Shown piece after piece: positions 44,310 through 53,987 of a DNA stretch of 64,000 nt. The DNA lies in the NCBI GenBank assembly GCA_036924285.1, contig JAYKYS010000004.1:29916001-29980000 (forward strand), in the 5' to 3' direction. Both the position numbers and the translations under genes were made by a program. Every line of letters begins with the position of its first letter. Positions within the stretch are counted from its first letter, which is position 1. Source of the DNA: Asterella californica. Lineage: Eukaryota > Streptophyta > Marchantiopsida > Marchantiales > Aytoniaceae. Under the pieces are notes generated by a model, which made no database searches, had not been told where the DNA came from, and was given only the letters and a program-made list of their open reading frames with translations.

Positions 44310-44603
44310 TGTCACGTCAGTTTGGGCACCTCGGCTAGGTTGACCGAGTGCGAAGTGGCGCATCCCGGTAAGGCCGTTAGTGCCGTTAGGGCGAGTTGGA
44401 GAGAGAGCCCACTAGGGGTAAACTTTGCAGGTAGGGCTTGGAGGCCTTAGTTCTTTGAGTTGAGCCTTCAAGCTCCAGGCTATGGTGGATAGTCTAGTTG
44501 AGTGTAACCCGGATTCTCTTCGCGTTTAGAGTGGGTTTGGCTTGACCGTTTGTGAGTAGTCCTTGTTGTGGTGTTGGAGATGGTAATCTCTGTATTCAGA
44601 TTA
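44310..44603 (+). repeat. Terminal repeat X, 3' copy
   Basis: This 294-bp copy matches 34728-35021 and is sandwiched between two copies of piece A. Confidence 0.93.
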
Positions 44604-44604
44604 T

Positions 44605-44710
44605 TGTGGTACACTTGTGTATGTGTATGACATCGTCCATGTGTTATGTGTATGTGTGGTGTACCTCTGACAGCGATGTATGTTGTGTAGCGATGTGTAT
44701 GCGCACGACA
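44605..44710 (+). repeat. Terminal piece A, copy 2 (106 bp)
   Basis: It ends in CA at 44710 and is followed by ACCA, matching the left flank of the element, so 44710 is probably the outer border. Confidence 0.92.
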
Positions 44711-44924
44711 ACCATGCTTGCATGCAACTTGACATTGTGAAGATGTGGGGCTGATTTCAGCTCTTTGTGGTGAAGGAGAATGGAGTCGCGATGAGTCATA
44801 AGCCGCTGTTTGGATTTTCAGAGCTATCAAGTACCGCCATCATTAGTGTTATGTTGTGATTTGAGTAGTGTATTGAAGCATACATGCTTTACCTTGCTAG
44901 GATGCTTAGGAGACCAAGGTGTGC
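44711..44924. other. Flank between the two Gypsy elements
   Basis: This 214-bp stretch separates the methyltransferase Gypsy from the young Gypsy and ends in GTGC (44921-44924), the target duplication of the latter. No coding content is seen. Confidence 0.6.
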
Positions 44925-45840
44925 TGTAACGACCTATGTTACACATAGGAAGTTTATCTATTAGTAAGATGTTTAGTTCTAACTAAGTGTTGAGAATGTT
45001 TATTTGCTGCCAAAGTACTTTTAGGAGATATCAAGTTAGTCATGACTAGCTAAAAGTTAGTTATGGTTAAACTTAGCTGTACTTTTGGCAGAATTCAGAT
45101 ATTTGCTAAAGAGTGAGCACTACTATCTTGTCATCTTGTCTAAAAGGTAGAAAGGGGGTGGAAAGTATCCCTTATCTCCTTTTTGACTTGATATTAGTGG
45201 TTGGATTAAAGTTGTGGACTTTGTGGGCATTAAAAACAAGAAGAGATTCCACATGTTTCCTTTTTAGTGGGTCCTAGTGTAGAGGGGGGGTGGAAATTCG
45301 AGATTCCTTGAGAATATTCCAGAATCCTTCTAGAAGTTGTTGACTTTGAAGGAATAAGCCCATGTGAAAAGGTAAAAAGCCCATGTGATCAATGCTTTTA
45401 CCTTAAGTAATATCTTAGTAAAACCCGGTAAAAGTAGTTACGGCTGAGTTACCGGAGGGTACCAAAGTAAAAACCTAGAATGTATAAATAGAGGAGTAGA
45501 GAAGAGCTCCTCATCCTTGTTTTCACATCGTCGTAATGACAACTTGAGTAATATAGAGAGTGTGGGATATTTTTAGCATGTGAGAACTTGAGAGACGTCG
45601 TTAGAATGGAGGATTTTAGTGGATGAGATTATGGAGATTTTAGTTGATAAGTTTGTGGGTGTATGAATGAGAGTGAACTTAACATTTTTCCCTTCAAGAT
45701 TCATGGTGTGCTTCCATCAAAGCCATCAGAGGTGACCCCTGAGTGAGAGACAGGCCCGACAGTTGCAGATTCGTGGATGACGATCGTGGAGGTTGAGAGA
45801 TCGGGGGGTAGTTGATCGTTAGGACCGCGGAGGGTTTACA
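44925..45840 (+). repeat. 5' LTR of the young Gypsy
   Basis: This 916-bp LTR has a TATA box TATAAATA at 45483-45490, suggesting that transcription starts some 30 bases further on and that U3 is about 590 bp. Confidence 0.95.
45483..45490 (+). promoter_or_regulatory. Probable TATA box of the LTR promoter
   Basis: TATAAATA followed by GAGGAG; the identical site occurs in the 3' LTR at 53332-53339. Confidence 0.7.
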
Positions 45841-45844
45841 TTTT

Positions 45845-45861
45845 TGGTTCCGTTGCCGGGA
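45845..45861 (+). other. tRNA primer-binding site, Asp-like
   Basis: TGGTTCCGTTGCCGGGA begins four bases after the LTR. It closely resembles the tRNA-Asp primer site TGGCGCCGTTGCCGGGGA used by several plant Gypsy lineages, with a few differences. Confidence 0.75.
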
Positions 45862-46079
45862 CCTCACTTGAAGGGATCGTTGAACGATGTTTAGAGTTCA
45901 GTTCTATATTCGACAAAAGGAGATTATGAGAGAGCACATGGAGAGAACGTTGGGAGGAGAGAGAGCTAACGCGATGTTAGCAACGTTAGAACCTTTCGTG
46001 TATCCCGTAGTGATATATGACGCGTTCGAAGTCATTCTTTACATCTTGTTCACTTAGAAAGGGTTTGAGGAGAGTTGAA

Positions 46080-46620
46080 AGGAGGTGCAACAAGAGTTGT
46101 AGAGAAGGAGGAGAGAAAAGTTATTAGAGGAGAGAAATTTGTGAGTTTAGAAATTCTGCTCTCTGGAAAATTTGTACAGTCGCTGTCAACTTTTATGTGA
46201 ATTTTATTTTCCTGAGAAACTTTCCAGTGTTTTAGATTGGCTGATAACCTATCTAAGACAAAAGGAATCATAGGAAAAGGTGGTCTAGAGAGGGAGCAAT
46301 GATTTTTCAAAGTTGAGGGGGTCTATTCGTGAGAGTTGAGGAATTCTGTTATCTGGAAAAAATTTACAGTCATTGTCAGATTTTCTGTGAATTTTATTTT
46401 CCTGAGAAACTTTCCAGTGTTTTAGAGTGGCTGATAAGCTATCCAGGACAAAAGAAATCATGAGAAGATGAGGTCTGAAGAGGGAGAAAGAATTTTTCAA
46501 AGTGGAGGGGGTTGACAACCATGAGGGAAGTGGAAATATACAAATTTCAGTTCTCTGAAAATTTGTACAGTCATCACCATCTCTTCTGATTAGGGAAGTT
46601 TCTGTTGAAACTTCATGATT
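46080..46620 (+). repeat. Tandem repeats of about 190-200 bp in the leader
   Basis: Two full units and one partial unit start near 46153, 46343 and 46543. Each has TCTGGAAAA-TTTACAGTC, and the full units share AATTTTATTTTCCTGAGAAA, CTTTCCAGTGTTTTAGA and a GAGGGAG...TTTTTCAAAGT end. They lie in the untranslated leader before the first small ORF. Confidence 0.85.
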
Positions 46621-46727
46621 TAGTAGCTTGGAGGTTGAGCTACTAGAGATAACAAAAATCTTGGAGAGATCTCGTACCAACTAAGAGATACACGTTTCGG
46701 CATACAAGGAGGTCTTGAAGATACTTC

Positions 46728-47045
46728 ATGGGGAATCCTGTTCGAATGACGAGGTGGAAGAAGAGACGTTTAGGAGTTCGAACAGAGACGGAGAAACCCA
46801 AGTTGAGTATAGATGAGTTACGAACCCGCATCTATAGCACTTGGGGTGCTCTCTTTACCCTATACGAAGAAGCTTCCGCGACCATTGGCACAGATTTGAA
46901 GAAAGCCGAGTTTAAAGCATCATTCACTGTGGAGGCCACGAATGCTCCTGGTGAAGTAGAGTTGGATTTTTACAAGAGTGAGTTCAAGATGTCTGTTGTG
47001 ATTAGTACAAACGATGGTGAGGAGGATCATATCTTCGATAGTTAA
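46728..47045 (+). CDS. Small accessory ORF of the young Gypsy, unknown function
   Basis: This 105-codon frame starts with ATG directly after the leader repeats. It has a basic N-terminus (RMTRWKKRRLGVRTETEKPK) and an acidic C-terminus, with no signal peptide, membrane segment or zinc motif. I recognise no family. Because the element is young and the main polyprotein is intact, the open frame may be a matter of age and not of selection. It could be a nuclear-localised regulator, but nothing in the sequence proves this. Confidence 0.5.
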   Translation: MGNPVRMTRWKKRRLGVRTETEKPKLSIDELRTRIYSTWGALFTLYEEASATIGTDLKKAEFKASFTVEATNAPGEVELDFYKSEFKMSVVISTNDGEEDHIFDS

Positions 47046-47183
47046 ATTTAGATTAGATTTTATTTCGTGTATAGCATGTATAATACACGATTTCCAATAT
47101 AAAGCTCGGAAGAGTTAAGAAAGTGATGTAGAATTGTTTTCCTCTATGATATTTTGTCCACTTAATGGTTGAGAAGGTGCAAC

Positions 47184-47660
47184 ATGAGTGGAAATTTAAA
47201 AGATTGGAAAGTTAGACTTAGAAACCTTCCTCAAGGTTTAGATGTCATAGTAAGTGTCGGAGAAAGTTCGAGAGAGATTATCGTCGAGTTTGAAAACCCT
47301 AGTACTAAACCCCAAGTAGAATCTCCGAGGAGAAGAGTAGAAACCGACTTGTGGTGTTATTTCTGTAGAGGGTTGGGACACAAAGTAGTGAATTGTCCAA
47401 CTAGAATCAGAACCGAGAGAGCTAAAGGGAAGCGGGAGTTTACTGATTTGAGTCTTCGAGTGGGTCCATCGTCACCAGCGCCAATTCATCTTCTAGGCGA
47501 AGATCCTTGTCCAAGTTGTGGAGTGGGTGATCTATCAAGAGGACACAAGTGCGTCGATGTGGCCGCCCTACTTACGTCCGTAGTCGAGAAGTTGGACGAG
47601 ACTCAAAGAGCTGAGACGGAGAAGTTGTCGACTTCAAAGGAGGACTCGGCTGAGTTGTGA
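47184..47660 (+). CDS. Accessory zinc-knuckle ORF of the young Gypsy
   Basis: The frame has an ATG at 47184 (158 codons). It has a CX2CX4HX4C knuckle (CYFCRGLGHKVVNC) near residue 60 and a second Cys/His cluster, CPSCGVGDLSRGHKC, some 45 residues later; the C-terminus is Lys/Glu-rich. It stands upstream of a polyprotein that has its own gag and knuckle, so it looks like an additional nucleic-acid-binding protein. It might be a duplicated nucleocapsid that became separate, or a piece of the original gag. No closer family is known to me. Confidence 0.65.
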   Translation: MSGNLKDWKVRLRNLPQGLDVIVSVGESSREIIVEFENPSTKPQVESPRRRVETDLWCYFCRGLGHKVVNCPTRIRTERAKGKREFTDLSLRVGPSSPAPIHLLGEDPCPSCGVGDLSRGHKCVDVAALLTSVVEKLDETQRAETEKLSTSKEDSAEL

Positions 47661-47873
47661 TGGAGATCGTCATTCGGATGGTGGAGAAGGCGGTGATGCG
47701 ACTCAGACTCATGATTACCTTGGGGGAAGAGATGGCACAAGAGGTGTTGTTACAACCATTTCCTTTCATTTTACCTATGGTAGATTATTCGCGAATGGAA
47801 TTGGTGATGTTCGTACTCTTTTAGCGAGTAGTTATTGCACGACGATTAGAAGAGTAGAAAGAGTAGTTACAAG

Positions 47874-50800
47874 ATGGGAAAGCTACCCGTGTTTCATGGG
47901 AAGGACAATGAAGATGTAGAACCGTTTGTTCGAGACTTCAAAAGGGGTTGCATCGGAAACAACGTGAGAAGGAAGGAAGAATGGGTGTTGTTACTGCCAG
48001 AGTTTTTAGAAGATTTTGCTCTTACGTGGTATGAAGACCGAGTGAAGAGCCAGACACCTGGTGCAGTTGAGGACACATGGGAGACGTTGAGTAATGCACT
48101 CATCGAAGAATTTCTTCCAGAAGAGAGTTATGAGAAGCTCATGGTGGAGCTTACTCATTTGAAGCAACGTGACGACGAGAAAGTTCGGCAATATGCCGAA
48201 AGGGTGGATAAGTTGGAGCAACGGTTTCGGACGGTCCTACGGAAGAGTGGAGACAATGTGGAACTAACGATGGCGGGGATTGGAGCAGTGCTGACCAAGA
48301 ACTTGGTGGGAGGGTTGAGACCTTCAATTCGAACCCAAGTGAGGTACGAGAAGCCAGCAACCAAAGCGGAGGCCATCAAGATAGCGACAAATATGGAAGA
48401 GAGTTTGGATGAAGGAGATATCATCCAACCTCATCATGCTGCTCTGGTGTCAACTCCGACTCCTGGTGTAGCCACAACGATCGCACCTGCACCATCACAA
48501 TTGGTGATTGCTTCAACGTCAGCTCCTACTCCAACGGTGGTGCCAAGACCGTTTGTCCCAACAACGATGTCTACTGCCACCTCTGATTTTCATGCCGAGC
48601 TGAAGAGCATCACTGACACTCTTGCGGATCTCAAGATAAATGTGGTGCAGTTACGAGAATGGAGGAACAAAGGTGGAGGAGGAGGTCAAAGAGGTTACGA
48701 CAACAATCCCAACCGAGGAAATCAAGGTAACTTTGGAGGCAACCAAGGTAACTTTGGAGGAATCACTTGTTGGACGTGTGGAGGTTCTCATTTCCAGCGA
48801 AATTGTCCTAACAACGGAGCAAGAGGTGCCGAAGCTGTCAGAATGAATGTGGGTGGAGGAAATCCATCACAAGGACGAGACAAAGGGGTGGCTACTATCG
48901 ATGTCGTGCGAGATCCCATCTACGAGAAAGGAGAGAGTTCAAACTCTTCTCATGCACCGGTGGAGCTTTTAGCTCAAGAAAGAAAAAGAACTCGATTTTC
49001 TGATGAACCGGTTTTCATGGAGGAGTCAGCAAGTAGAAGTACTCGTTCGAGTAATGTTTCGAGTACACCAAGGGAGCCAAGAAGGAAGCTGGGGATGGCG
49101 GATTTCACCATTTCATCTTCCCAAGCGGGATATGATGTGGTTGAAGATGTGGGTGCTCAGAAAGCCAACATCACTGTTGGACAACTGATCGCACTTAATC
49201 CCAGCTTACGAAGGGAACTCAGAGGAGGACTGAGTTCTAAGAGAAGCAAGAAGAAGAAACCCAAGAGCAAGACATCAAAGTCAGTGGGAGTTGGTGTGGT
49301 GGATGTGCATGCTTCAGAGGTATGCACTATGGCTTCAAAGATTGAAGTCCGATTGAATGGTCACTACGTCTCTGACGTATTGGTGGATGGAGGGTCGGCT
49401 GTAAACGCCATATCGGAGAGGTTGATGAAGAAGTTGGGAATGGAACCAACTCGCCCGGCTAGCATTGTCGTGGGGATGGCTAACAAGCAACGGGTAAGAC
49501 CTCTTGGTGTGTTAGAGAAGGTGGTCGTGTCTGTGATGGGAGTTCAAACATTGATGTCCTTTCAAGTGTTAAAGGACTCTAGTTATGATTTGCTCCTAGG
49601 TAGGCCTTGGTTGAGAGCTGTGCGCACCACGGATAGGTGGCACAAGGGATACTTACGAATTGGGCCTAGAGATCATAGAGTGATAGTTCCTCTCTCGGGT
49701 GTTGGAGTTGTGACTTCTGACTCTGATAGACCCACTAGTGACTACTGGGAATCTGATACGGAGGATGATCAGAGTGTCTCGGAAGTAGATACTGGGGATT
49801 CTTACGACCAAGAATCCTCGTCTGAGGATGAAGGATTTGGTCGAGACGAATCAGTACATCAGCTTAGTGCTATTGACTTGTTGCCTCGACCAGCAGTGGA
49901 GAAAGATCCTGACAAAGAAGAGTTGAGTGAGGCAGAGATTGTGAGAAGACTCTCTACCCTGAAGTTTGGTATCAATGTCACTCAAGAAGAGAAAAGTAGA
50001 TTCCTAGATATATTTCGAAAATATATCCATGTGTTTGCTTTCAGCTACAACGATTTGAAGGAGGTGACCCTCGAGACTCATCGAATCGAATTGGAGGAGA
50101 ACGCAAGACCAGTTCGACAGAAGCAGAGAAGGGTCAATCCTACAACGGCAATGATGGTCAAGGAGGAGATAGACAAGTTGAAGGAGGCGAGTTTCATCTA
50201 TGAGGTGGAGAACTCAGAATGGGTTTCACCCATTGTGATTGTCAAGAAGAAGAATGGTAAGCTGCGAGTGTGCATAGACTATAAGAAGCTGAATGCAGTT
50301 ACCAAGAAGGACTATTATCCTCTACCATTTATAGATGAGATTTTGGAGGAAGTTGCCGGTCATGAGTGGTACAGCTTTGGTGATGGTTATAGTGGATACA
50401 ACCAGATCAAGATAGCACAGGAGTACCAGCAGTTGACTACTTTCACTACTCCTTGGGGAACATTTGCATTTCGAGTGATGCCATTCGGACTGTGTAATGC
50501 TCCGGCCACGTTTCAGAGGTTCATGAACAAGGTGTTTGAACCATTCATAGGGAAGTTTGTTCGGGATTTCATTGACGATTTCTGTGTGTACGGACGAAAG
50601 GAGGACCACTTTGATCATGTGATCAAAGTTTTGCAGCGGTTGGAGCAAGCCAACGCTTCTCTAAATCCAGAGAAGTGCATCTTTGGCTGCGAAGAAGGTC
50701 TGCTGTTAGGGCACATCATTTCCAAGAATGGGATTGCGGTAGATCCTGAGAAGGTGAAGAAGATTGTGGATCTTCCATTTCCGATCAACTTGACAAAGTT

Positions 50801-52760
50801 GAGGCAGTTTCTTGGCATGGTTGGATATTATCGTAGGTTTGTCTTTTCCTTCTCAAACAAAGCAATAGCTTTGACTATGTACATGAAGAAGGGAGTTGAT
50901 TTTGACTTGATAGTGCATGATCAGAAGGCAAAGGAAGCATTTGAGGAGCTGAAAAAGGCATTAGTGACAGCTCCTATACTTGCTAAACCTGAGTGGAGTA
51001 AAGCATTTATTCTGTATACGGATGCCTCCAATGTAGCAATCGGATGTACATTAAGTCAGCTAGATGGAGATGGGCATGATCATCCTATAGCTTATGCTAG
51101 TAGGCAGATGGTTCCAGCGGAGAAGAATTACTCCGTGACTGAACGAGAAGGATTAGCGGTGATCTTTGGATTGAAGAAATTTCGACACTACTTGCTAGGA
51201 GGGAAATTTTCCATAGTCACAGATCACAAGGCTTTAAAGTATATCTTTAATAAGCCTAATGCCGAAGGTCGTATTGCTCGTTGGAAGATCCTTCTAACAG
51301 AATACGATTATGTGATCGAAGATAGACCAGGGAAGAAGCATGCGAATGCTGATCTTTTGTCAAGGGCTTATGATGATGAGGGAGAAGAACCGTTTGATGA
51401 TTCATTTCCAGACGAGCATCTGATGACCATCACAAGCATCGAGGAGATACCGGACGAGTACAAGGAAATCTGGAGTTTCCTTGTAGATGGCTCTTTTCCA
51501 GAAGGTATGCATACCCGAGAACGTAACGCGTTGATCAAGAGATGCAAACCTTACACCATGGTAGAGGGAATTCTGTTTCATCAAGGAGCAGATGGGTTAC
51601 TAAGGAGAGCAGTTGGTCAGAAGGAGGCATTCAAGCTAATGCACGAGTTTCACGACGGAACTGTTTGCGGAGGTCACTTTGCTGGTAAGATAACAGCCTT
51701 CAAGATTTTGGATGCGGGTTACCACTGGAGAGGGATTTTCAAAGAGTGTTTAGACTATTGCAAAACTTGCGACGTATGTCAAGCATTTGCTCTGAAGTCT
51801 ACTAGAACACCTCCGTTAAGATCAATTCCCGTGTTAGGACCATTTGAGAAGTGGGGTATTGATTTTGTAGGTCCTCTTAATAAGACACCTCGAGGCAATA
51901 GATACATTGTAGTCGCCACTGACTATTGTACCAAGTGGGTAGAGGCTAGACCTTTGAGAGAGACCAATGAAACAGAAGTCGGTAGATTCTTATGGGAGAG
52001 GATCATCACAAGATTTGGATGTCCGTTAGAGTTGGTCTCAGATAGAGGAGGAGAGTTTGTAGGGAGCATGACTACTGCTATGCTACAACACTTTTCTATC
52101 AAGCCACGAGTAACGACCTCATACAAACCAAATGCTAATGGTCTTGCGGAGAAGACCAATCTTACACTTTGTATGATGCTCGCCAAAGATGCTGGTGTTG
52201 AGACTGCGAAACATACTTGGGATAAGAGGCTACATGCTATCTTATGGGAGTATCGAACGACAACAAAGACTTCTACTGGGTACTCCCCATTTCGACTGGT
52301 TTATGGAGTGGAGTCCAAGTTGCCGATCCAATTCGAATTGGATACTTTTCAAACTATTCAACGAAAGTTGAAGAGGTCGAGAGGAGAAGACGTGGTCAGA
52401 TCAAGAAGGGAGCAACTCATGGAGTTGGAAGAGACCCGAGCGGTAGCAATGATCCGGATGGAACGAGCTCAGGCGTATCAAAAGAAGAGTTACGACAAAC
52501 GGTTGGGCAAGAGGGAGGTAAAACCTTTTCAAGTCGGAGATTGGGTTATGTTGTATGATGCTATCAGATTCAAGAGGGCTAGGAAGAAGTTTCTTCCGAG
52601 ATATTTTGGTCCTTTTGTTGTAGATAAGGTGTGGAGCAACTTCACATATGACCTTCAGGAGCTGGGAGGAAGGAGATTCGATCGGGTCAACCATGACAAG
52701 TTGAAGTTGTTTCATCGACGGAAGTTCTCTCTTCACTCCGAGGACGGAGCGAAAATTTAG
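47874..52760 (+). CDS. Gag-pol polyprotein of the young Gypsy
   Basis: The single 1628-codon frame begins at ATG 47874. Gag spans about residues 1-290 with FALTWYEDRVKS and LKQRDDEKVRQYAERV; a knuckle CWTCGGSHFQRNC lies at 299-311 after a GNFGGNQ repeat. A retropepsin-like protease has VDGGSAVNAIS (Asp 505). RT has FIDDF at 899-903, RNase H has YTDAS (Asp 1050), and integrase has the HHCC zinc region and D1330, D1390, E1426 (DX35E). The tail with KRARKKFLPRYFGPFVV resembles the usual integrase end; a chromodomain is not evident. Gag and pol lie in one frame without a stop, so no frameshift is needed. No defects were seen, and enzymatic activity is plausible. Confidence 0.95.
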   Translation: MGKLPVFHGKDNEDVEPFVRDFKRGCIGNNVRRKEEWVLLLPEFLEDFALTWYEDRVKSQTPGAVEDTWETLSNALIEEFLPEESYEKLMVELTHLKQRDDEKVRQYAERVDKLEQRFRTVLRKSGDNVELTMAGIGAVLTKNLVGGLRPSIRTQVRYEKPATKAEAIKIATNMEESLDEGDIIQPHHAALVSTPTPGVATTIAPAPSQLVIASTSAPTPTVVPRPFVPTTMSTATSDFHAELKSITDTLADLKINVVQLREWRNKGGGGGQRGYDNNPNRGNQGNFGGNQGNFGGITCWTCGGSHFQRNCPNNGARGAEAVRMNVGGGNPSQGRDKGVATIDVVRDPIYEKGESSNSSHAPVELLAQERKRTRFSDEPVFMEESASRSTRSSNVSSTPREPRRKLGMADFTISSSQAGYDVVEDVGAQKANITVGQLIALNPSLRRELRGGLSSKRSKKKKPKSKTSKSVGVGVVDVHASEVCTMASKIEVRLNGHYVSDVLVDGGSAVNAISERLMKKLGMEPTRPASIVVGMANKQRVRPLGVLEKVVVSVMGVQTLMSFQVLKDSSYDLLLGRPWLRAVRTTDRWHKGYLRIGPRDHRVIVPLSGVGVVTSDSDRPTSDYWESDTEDDQSVSEVDTGDSYDQESSSEDEGFGRDESVHQLSAIDLLPRPAVEKDPDKEELSEAEIVRRLSTLKFGINVTQEEKSRFLDIFRKYIHVFAFSYNDLKEVTLETHRIELEENARPVRQKQRRVNPTTAMMVKEEIDKLKEASFIYEVENSEWVSPIVIVKKKNGKLRVCIDYKKLNAVTKKDYYPLPFIDEILEEVAGHEWYSFGDGYSGYNQIKIAQEYQQLTTFTTPWGTFAFRVMPFGLCNAPATFQRFMNKVFEPFIGKFVRDFIDDFCVYGRKEDHFDHVIKVLQRLEQANASLNPEKCIFGCEEGLLLGHIISKNGIAVDPEKVKKIVDLPFPINLTKLRQFLGMVGYYRRFVFSFSNKAIALTMYMKKGVDFDLIVHDQKAKEAFEELKKALVTAPILAKPEWSKAFILYTDASNVAIGCTLSQLDGDGHDHPIAYASRQMVPAEKNYSVTEREGLAVIFGLKKFRHYLLGGKFSIVTDHKALKYIFNKPNAEGRIARWKILLTEYDYVIEDRPGKKHANADLLSRAYDDEGEEPFDDSFPDEHLMTITSIEEIPDEYKEIWSFLVDGSFPEGMHTRERNALIKRCKPYTMVEGILFHQGADGLLRRAVGQKEAFKLMHEFHDGTVCGGHFAGKITAFKILDAGYHWRGIFKECLDYCKTCDVCQAFALKSTRTPPLRSIPVLGPFEKWGIDFVGPLNKTPRGNRYIVVATDYCTKWVEARPLRETNETEVGRFLWERIITRFGCPLELVSDRGGEFVGSMTTAMLQHFSIKPRVTTSYKPNANGLAEKTNLTLCMMLAKDAGVETAKHTWDKRLHAILWEYRTTTKTSTGYSPFRLVYGVESKLPIQFELDTFQTIQRKLKRSRGEDVVRSRREQLMELEETRAVAMIRMERAQAYQKKSYDKRLGKREVKPFQVGDWVMLYDAIRFKRARKKFLPRYFGPFVVDKVWSNFTYDLQELGGRRFDRVNHDKLKLFHRRKFSLHSEDGAKI

Positions 52761-52773
52761 TCCGGGGGTAAAA
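52761..52773 (+). other. Polypurine tract of the young Gypsy
   Basis: TCCGGGGGTAAAA lies directly before the 3' LTR start TGTAACG at 52774. Confidence 0.85.
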
Positions 52774-53689
52774 TGTAACGACCTATGTTACACATAGGAA
52801 GTTTATCTATTAGTAAGGTGTTTAGTTCTAACTAAGTGTTGAGAATGTTTATTTGCTGCCAAAGTACTTTTAGGAGATATCAAGTTAGTCATGACTAGCT
52901 AAAAGTTAGTTATGGTTAAACTTAGCTGTACTTTTGGCAGAATTCAGATATTTGCTAAAGAGTGAGCACTACTATCTTGTCATCTTGTCTAAAAGGTAGA
53001 AAGGGGGTGGAAAGTATCCCTTATCTCCTTTTTGACTTGATATTAGTGGTTGGATTAAAGTTGTGGACTTTGTGGGCATTAAAAACAAGAAGAGATTCCA
53101 CATGTTTCCTTTTTAGTGGGTCCTAGTGTAGAGGGGGGGTGGAAATTCGAGATTCCTTGAGAATATTCCAGAATCCTTCTAGAAGTTGTTGACTTTGAAG
53201 GAATAAGCCCATGTGAAAAGGTAAAAAGCCCATGTGATCAATGCTTTTACCTTAAGTAATATCTTAGTAAAACCCGGTAAAAGTAGTTACGGCTGAGTTA
53301 CCGGAGGGTACCAAAGTAAAAACCTAGAATGTATAAATAGAGGAGTAGAGAAGAGCTCCTCATCCTTGTTTTCACATCGTCGTAATGACAACTTGAGTAA
53401 TATAGAGAGTGTGGGATATTTTTAGCATGTGAGAACTTGAGAGACGTCGTTAGAATGGAGGATTTTAGTGGATGAGATTATGGAGATTTTAGTTGATAAG
53501 TTTGTGGGTGTATGAATGAGAGTGAACTTAACATTTTTCCCTTCAAGATTCATGGTGTGCTTCCATCAAAGCCATCAGAGGTGACCCCTGAGTGAGAGAC
53601 AGGCCCGACAGTTGCAGATTCGTGGATGACGATCGTGGAGGTTGAGAGATCGGGGGGTAGTTGATCGTTAGGACCGCGGAGGGTTTACA
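52774..53689 (+). repeat. 3' LTR of the young Gypsy
   Basis: This 916-bp LTR is nearly identical to 44925-45840 and is followed by the target duplication GTGC. Confidence 0.95.
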
Positions 53690-53693
53690 GTGC

Positions 53694-53987
53694 AGCAAAC
53701 TGTATTGGGATTCTATCAAGTTTGGTTGAGCGGTCTTATAGCATCTTTTGGTTGTATTAAACAGAGTTGTAATAGTAAAACTGATCGGTAGCTAGCATCG
53801 CTAGAAGCTATTAAGTCATGCTTCAAGTGATATAAAGTTACTTTCAAGTAGATAGTACAAATCACTTCTGCTAGAAGAGTAGATATAGAACATTTGGGTT
53901 GAAAGATCAAGGTTTAGAGCCAACTTGTTCAAGCCACATAACTATACACTCTCATATACACAGTGTATTTCTAGACAGAAAAATATA
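53694..53987. other. Unassigned short flank
   Basis: No coding content is seen between the young Gypsy and the older minus-strand integrase fragment. By the nesting model this could be flank of the methyltransferase Gypsy or part of the old element. Confidence 0.4.

Larger units (their letters stand above)
34728..44710 (+). mobile_element. Gypsy retrotransposon carrying a DNMT3-like methyltransferase and a PHD-like finger
   Basis: Order on the plus strand: terminal repeat X, a 1.9-kb leader, gag-protease, cytosine methyltransferase, RT, RNase H, integrase, PHD-like module, polypurine tract, and a composite terminal block. RT before integrase makes it Ty3/Gypsy. Outer ends are TG (34728) and CA (44710), and the flanks share ACCA (34724-34727 and 44711-44714), a probable target duplication. 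The two X copies differ by one C/T in 294 bp, so insertion is fairly recent. Even so, pol has two in-frame stops and a frame change. The methyltransferase frame is open throughout. A related copy lies at 1-3050. Confidence 0.93.
44925..53689 (+). mobile_element. Very young Gypsy element with 916-bp LTRs and accessory ORFs
   Basis: LTRs at 44925-45840 and 52774-53689 both begin TGTAACGACC and end GGGTTTACA, are 916 bp long and, by eye, differ at a single base (TAAGATG against TAAGGTG). The target duplication is GTGC (44921-44924 and 53690-53693). A primer site follows the 5' LTR and CCGGGGGTAAAA precedes the 3' LTR. The 1628-codon polyprotein is uninterrupted. Two extra open frames lie upstream of it. 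All signs of autonomy are present, so this may be a currently active family. Confidence 0.96.

Noticed and set aside
46080..46620. Tandem repeats as a CRISPR array
   Set aside because: Units are about 190-200 bp, diverged, and lie in a retrotransposon leader of a plant genome; there is no repeat-spacer pattern.
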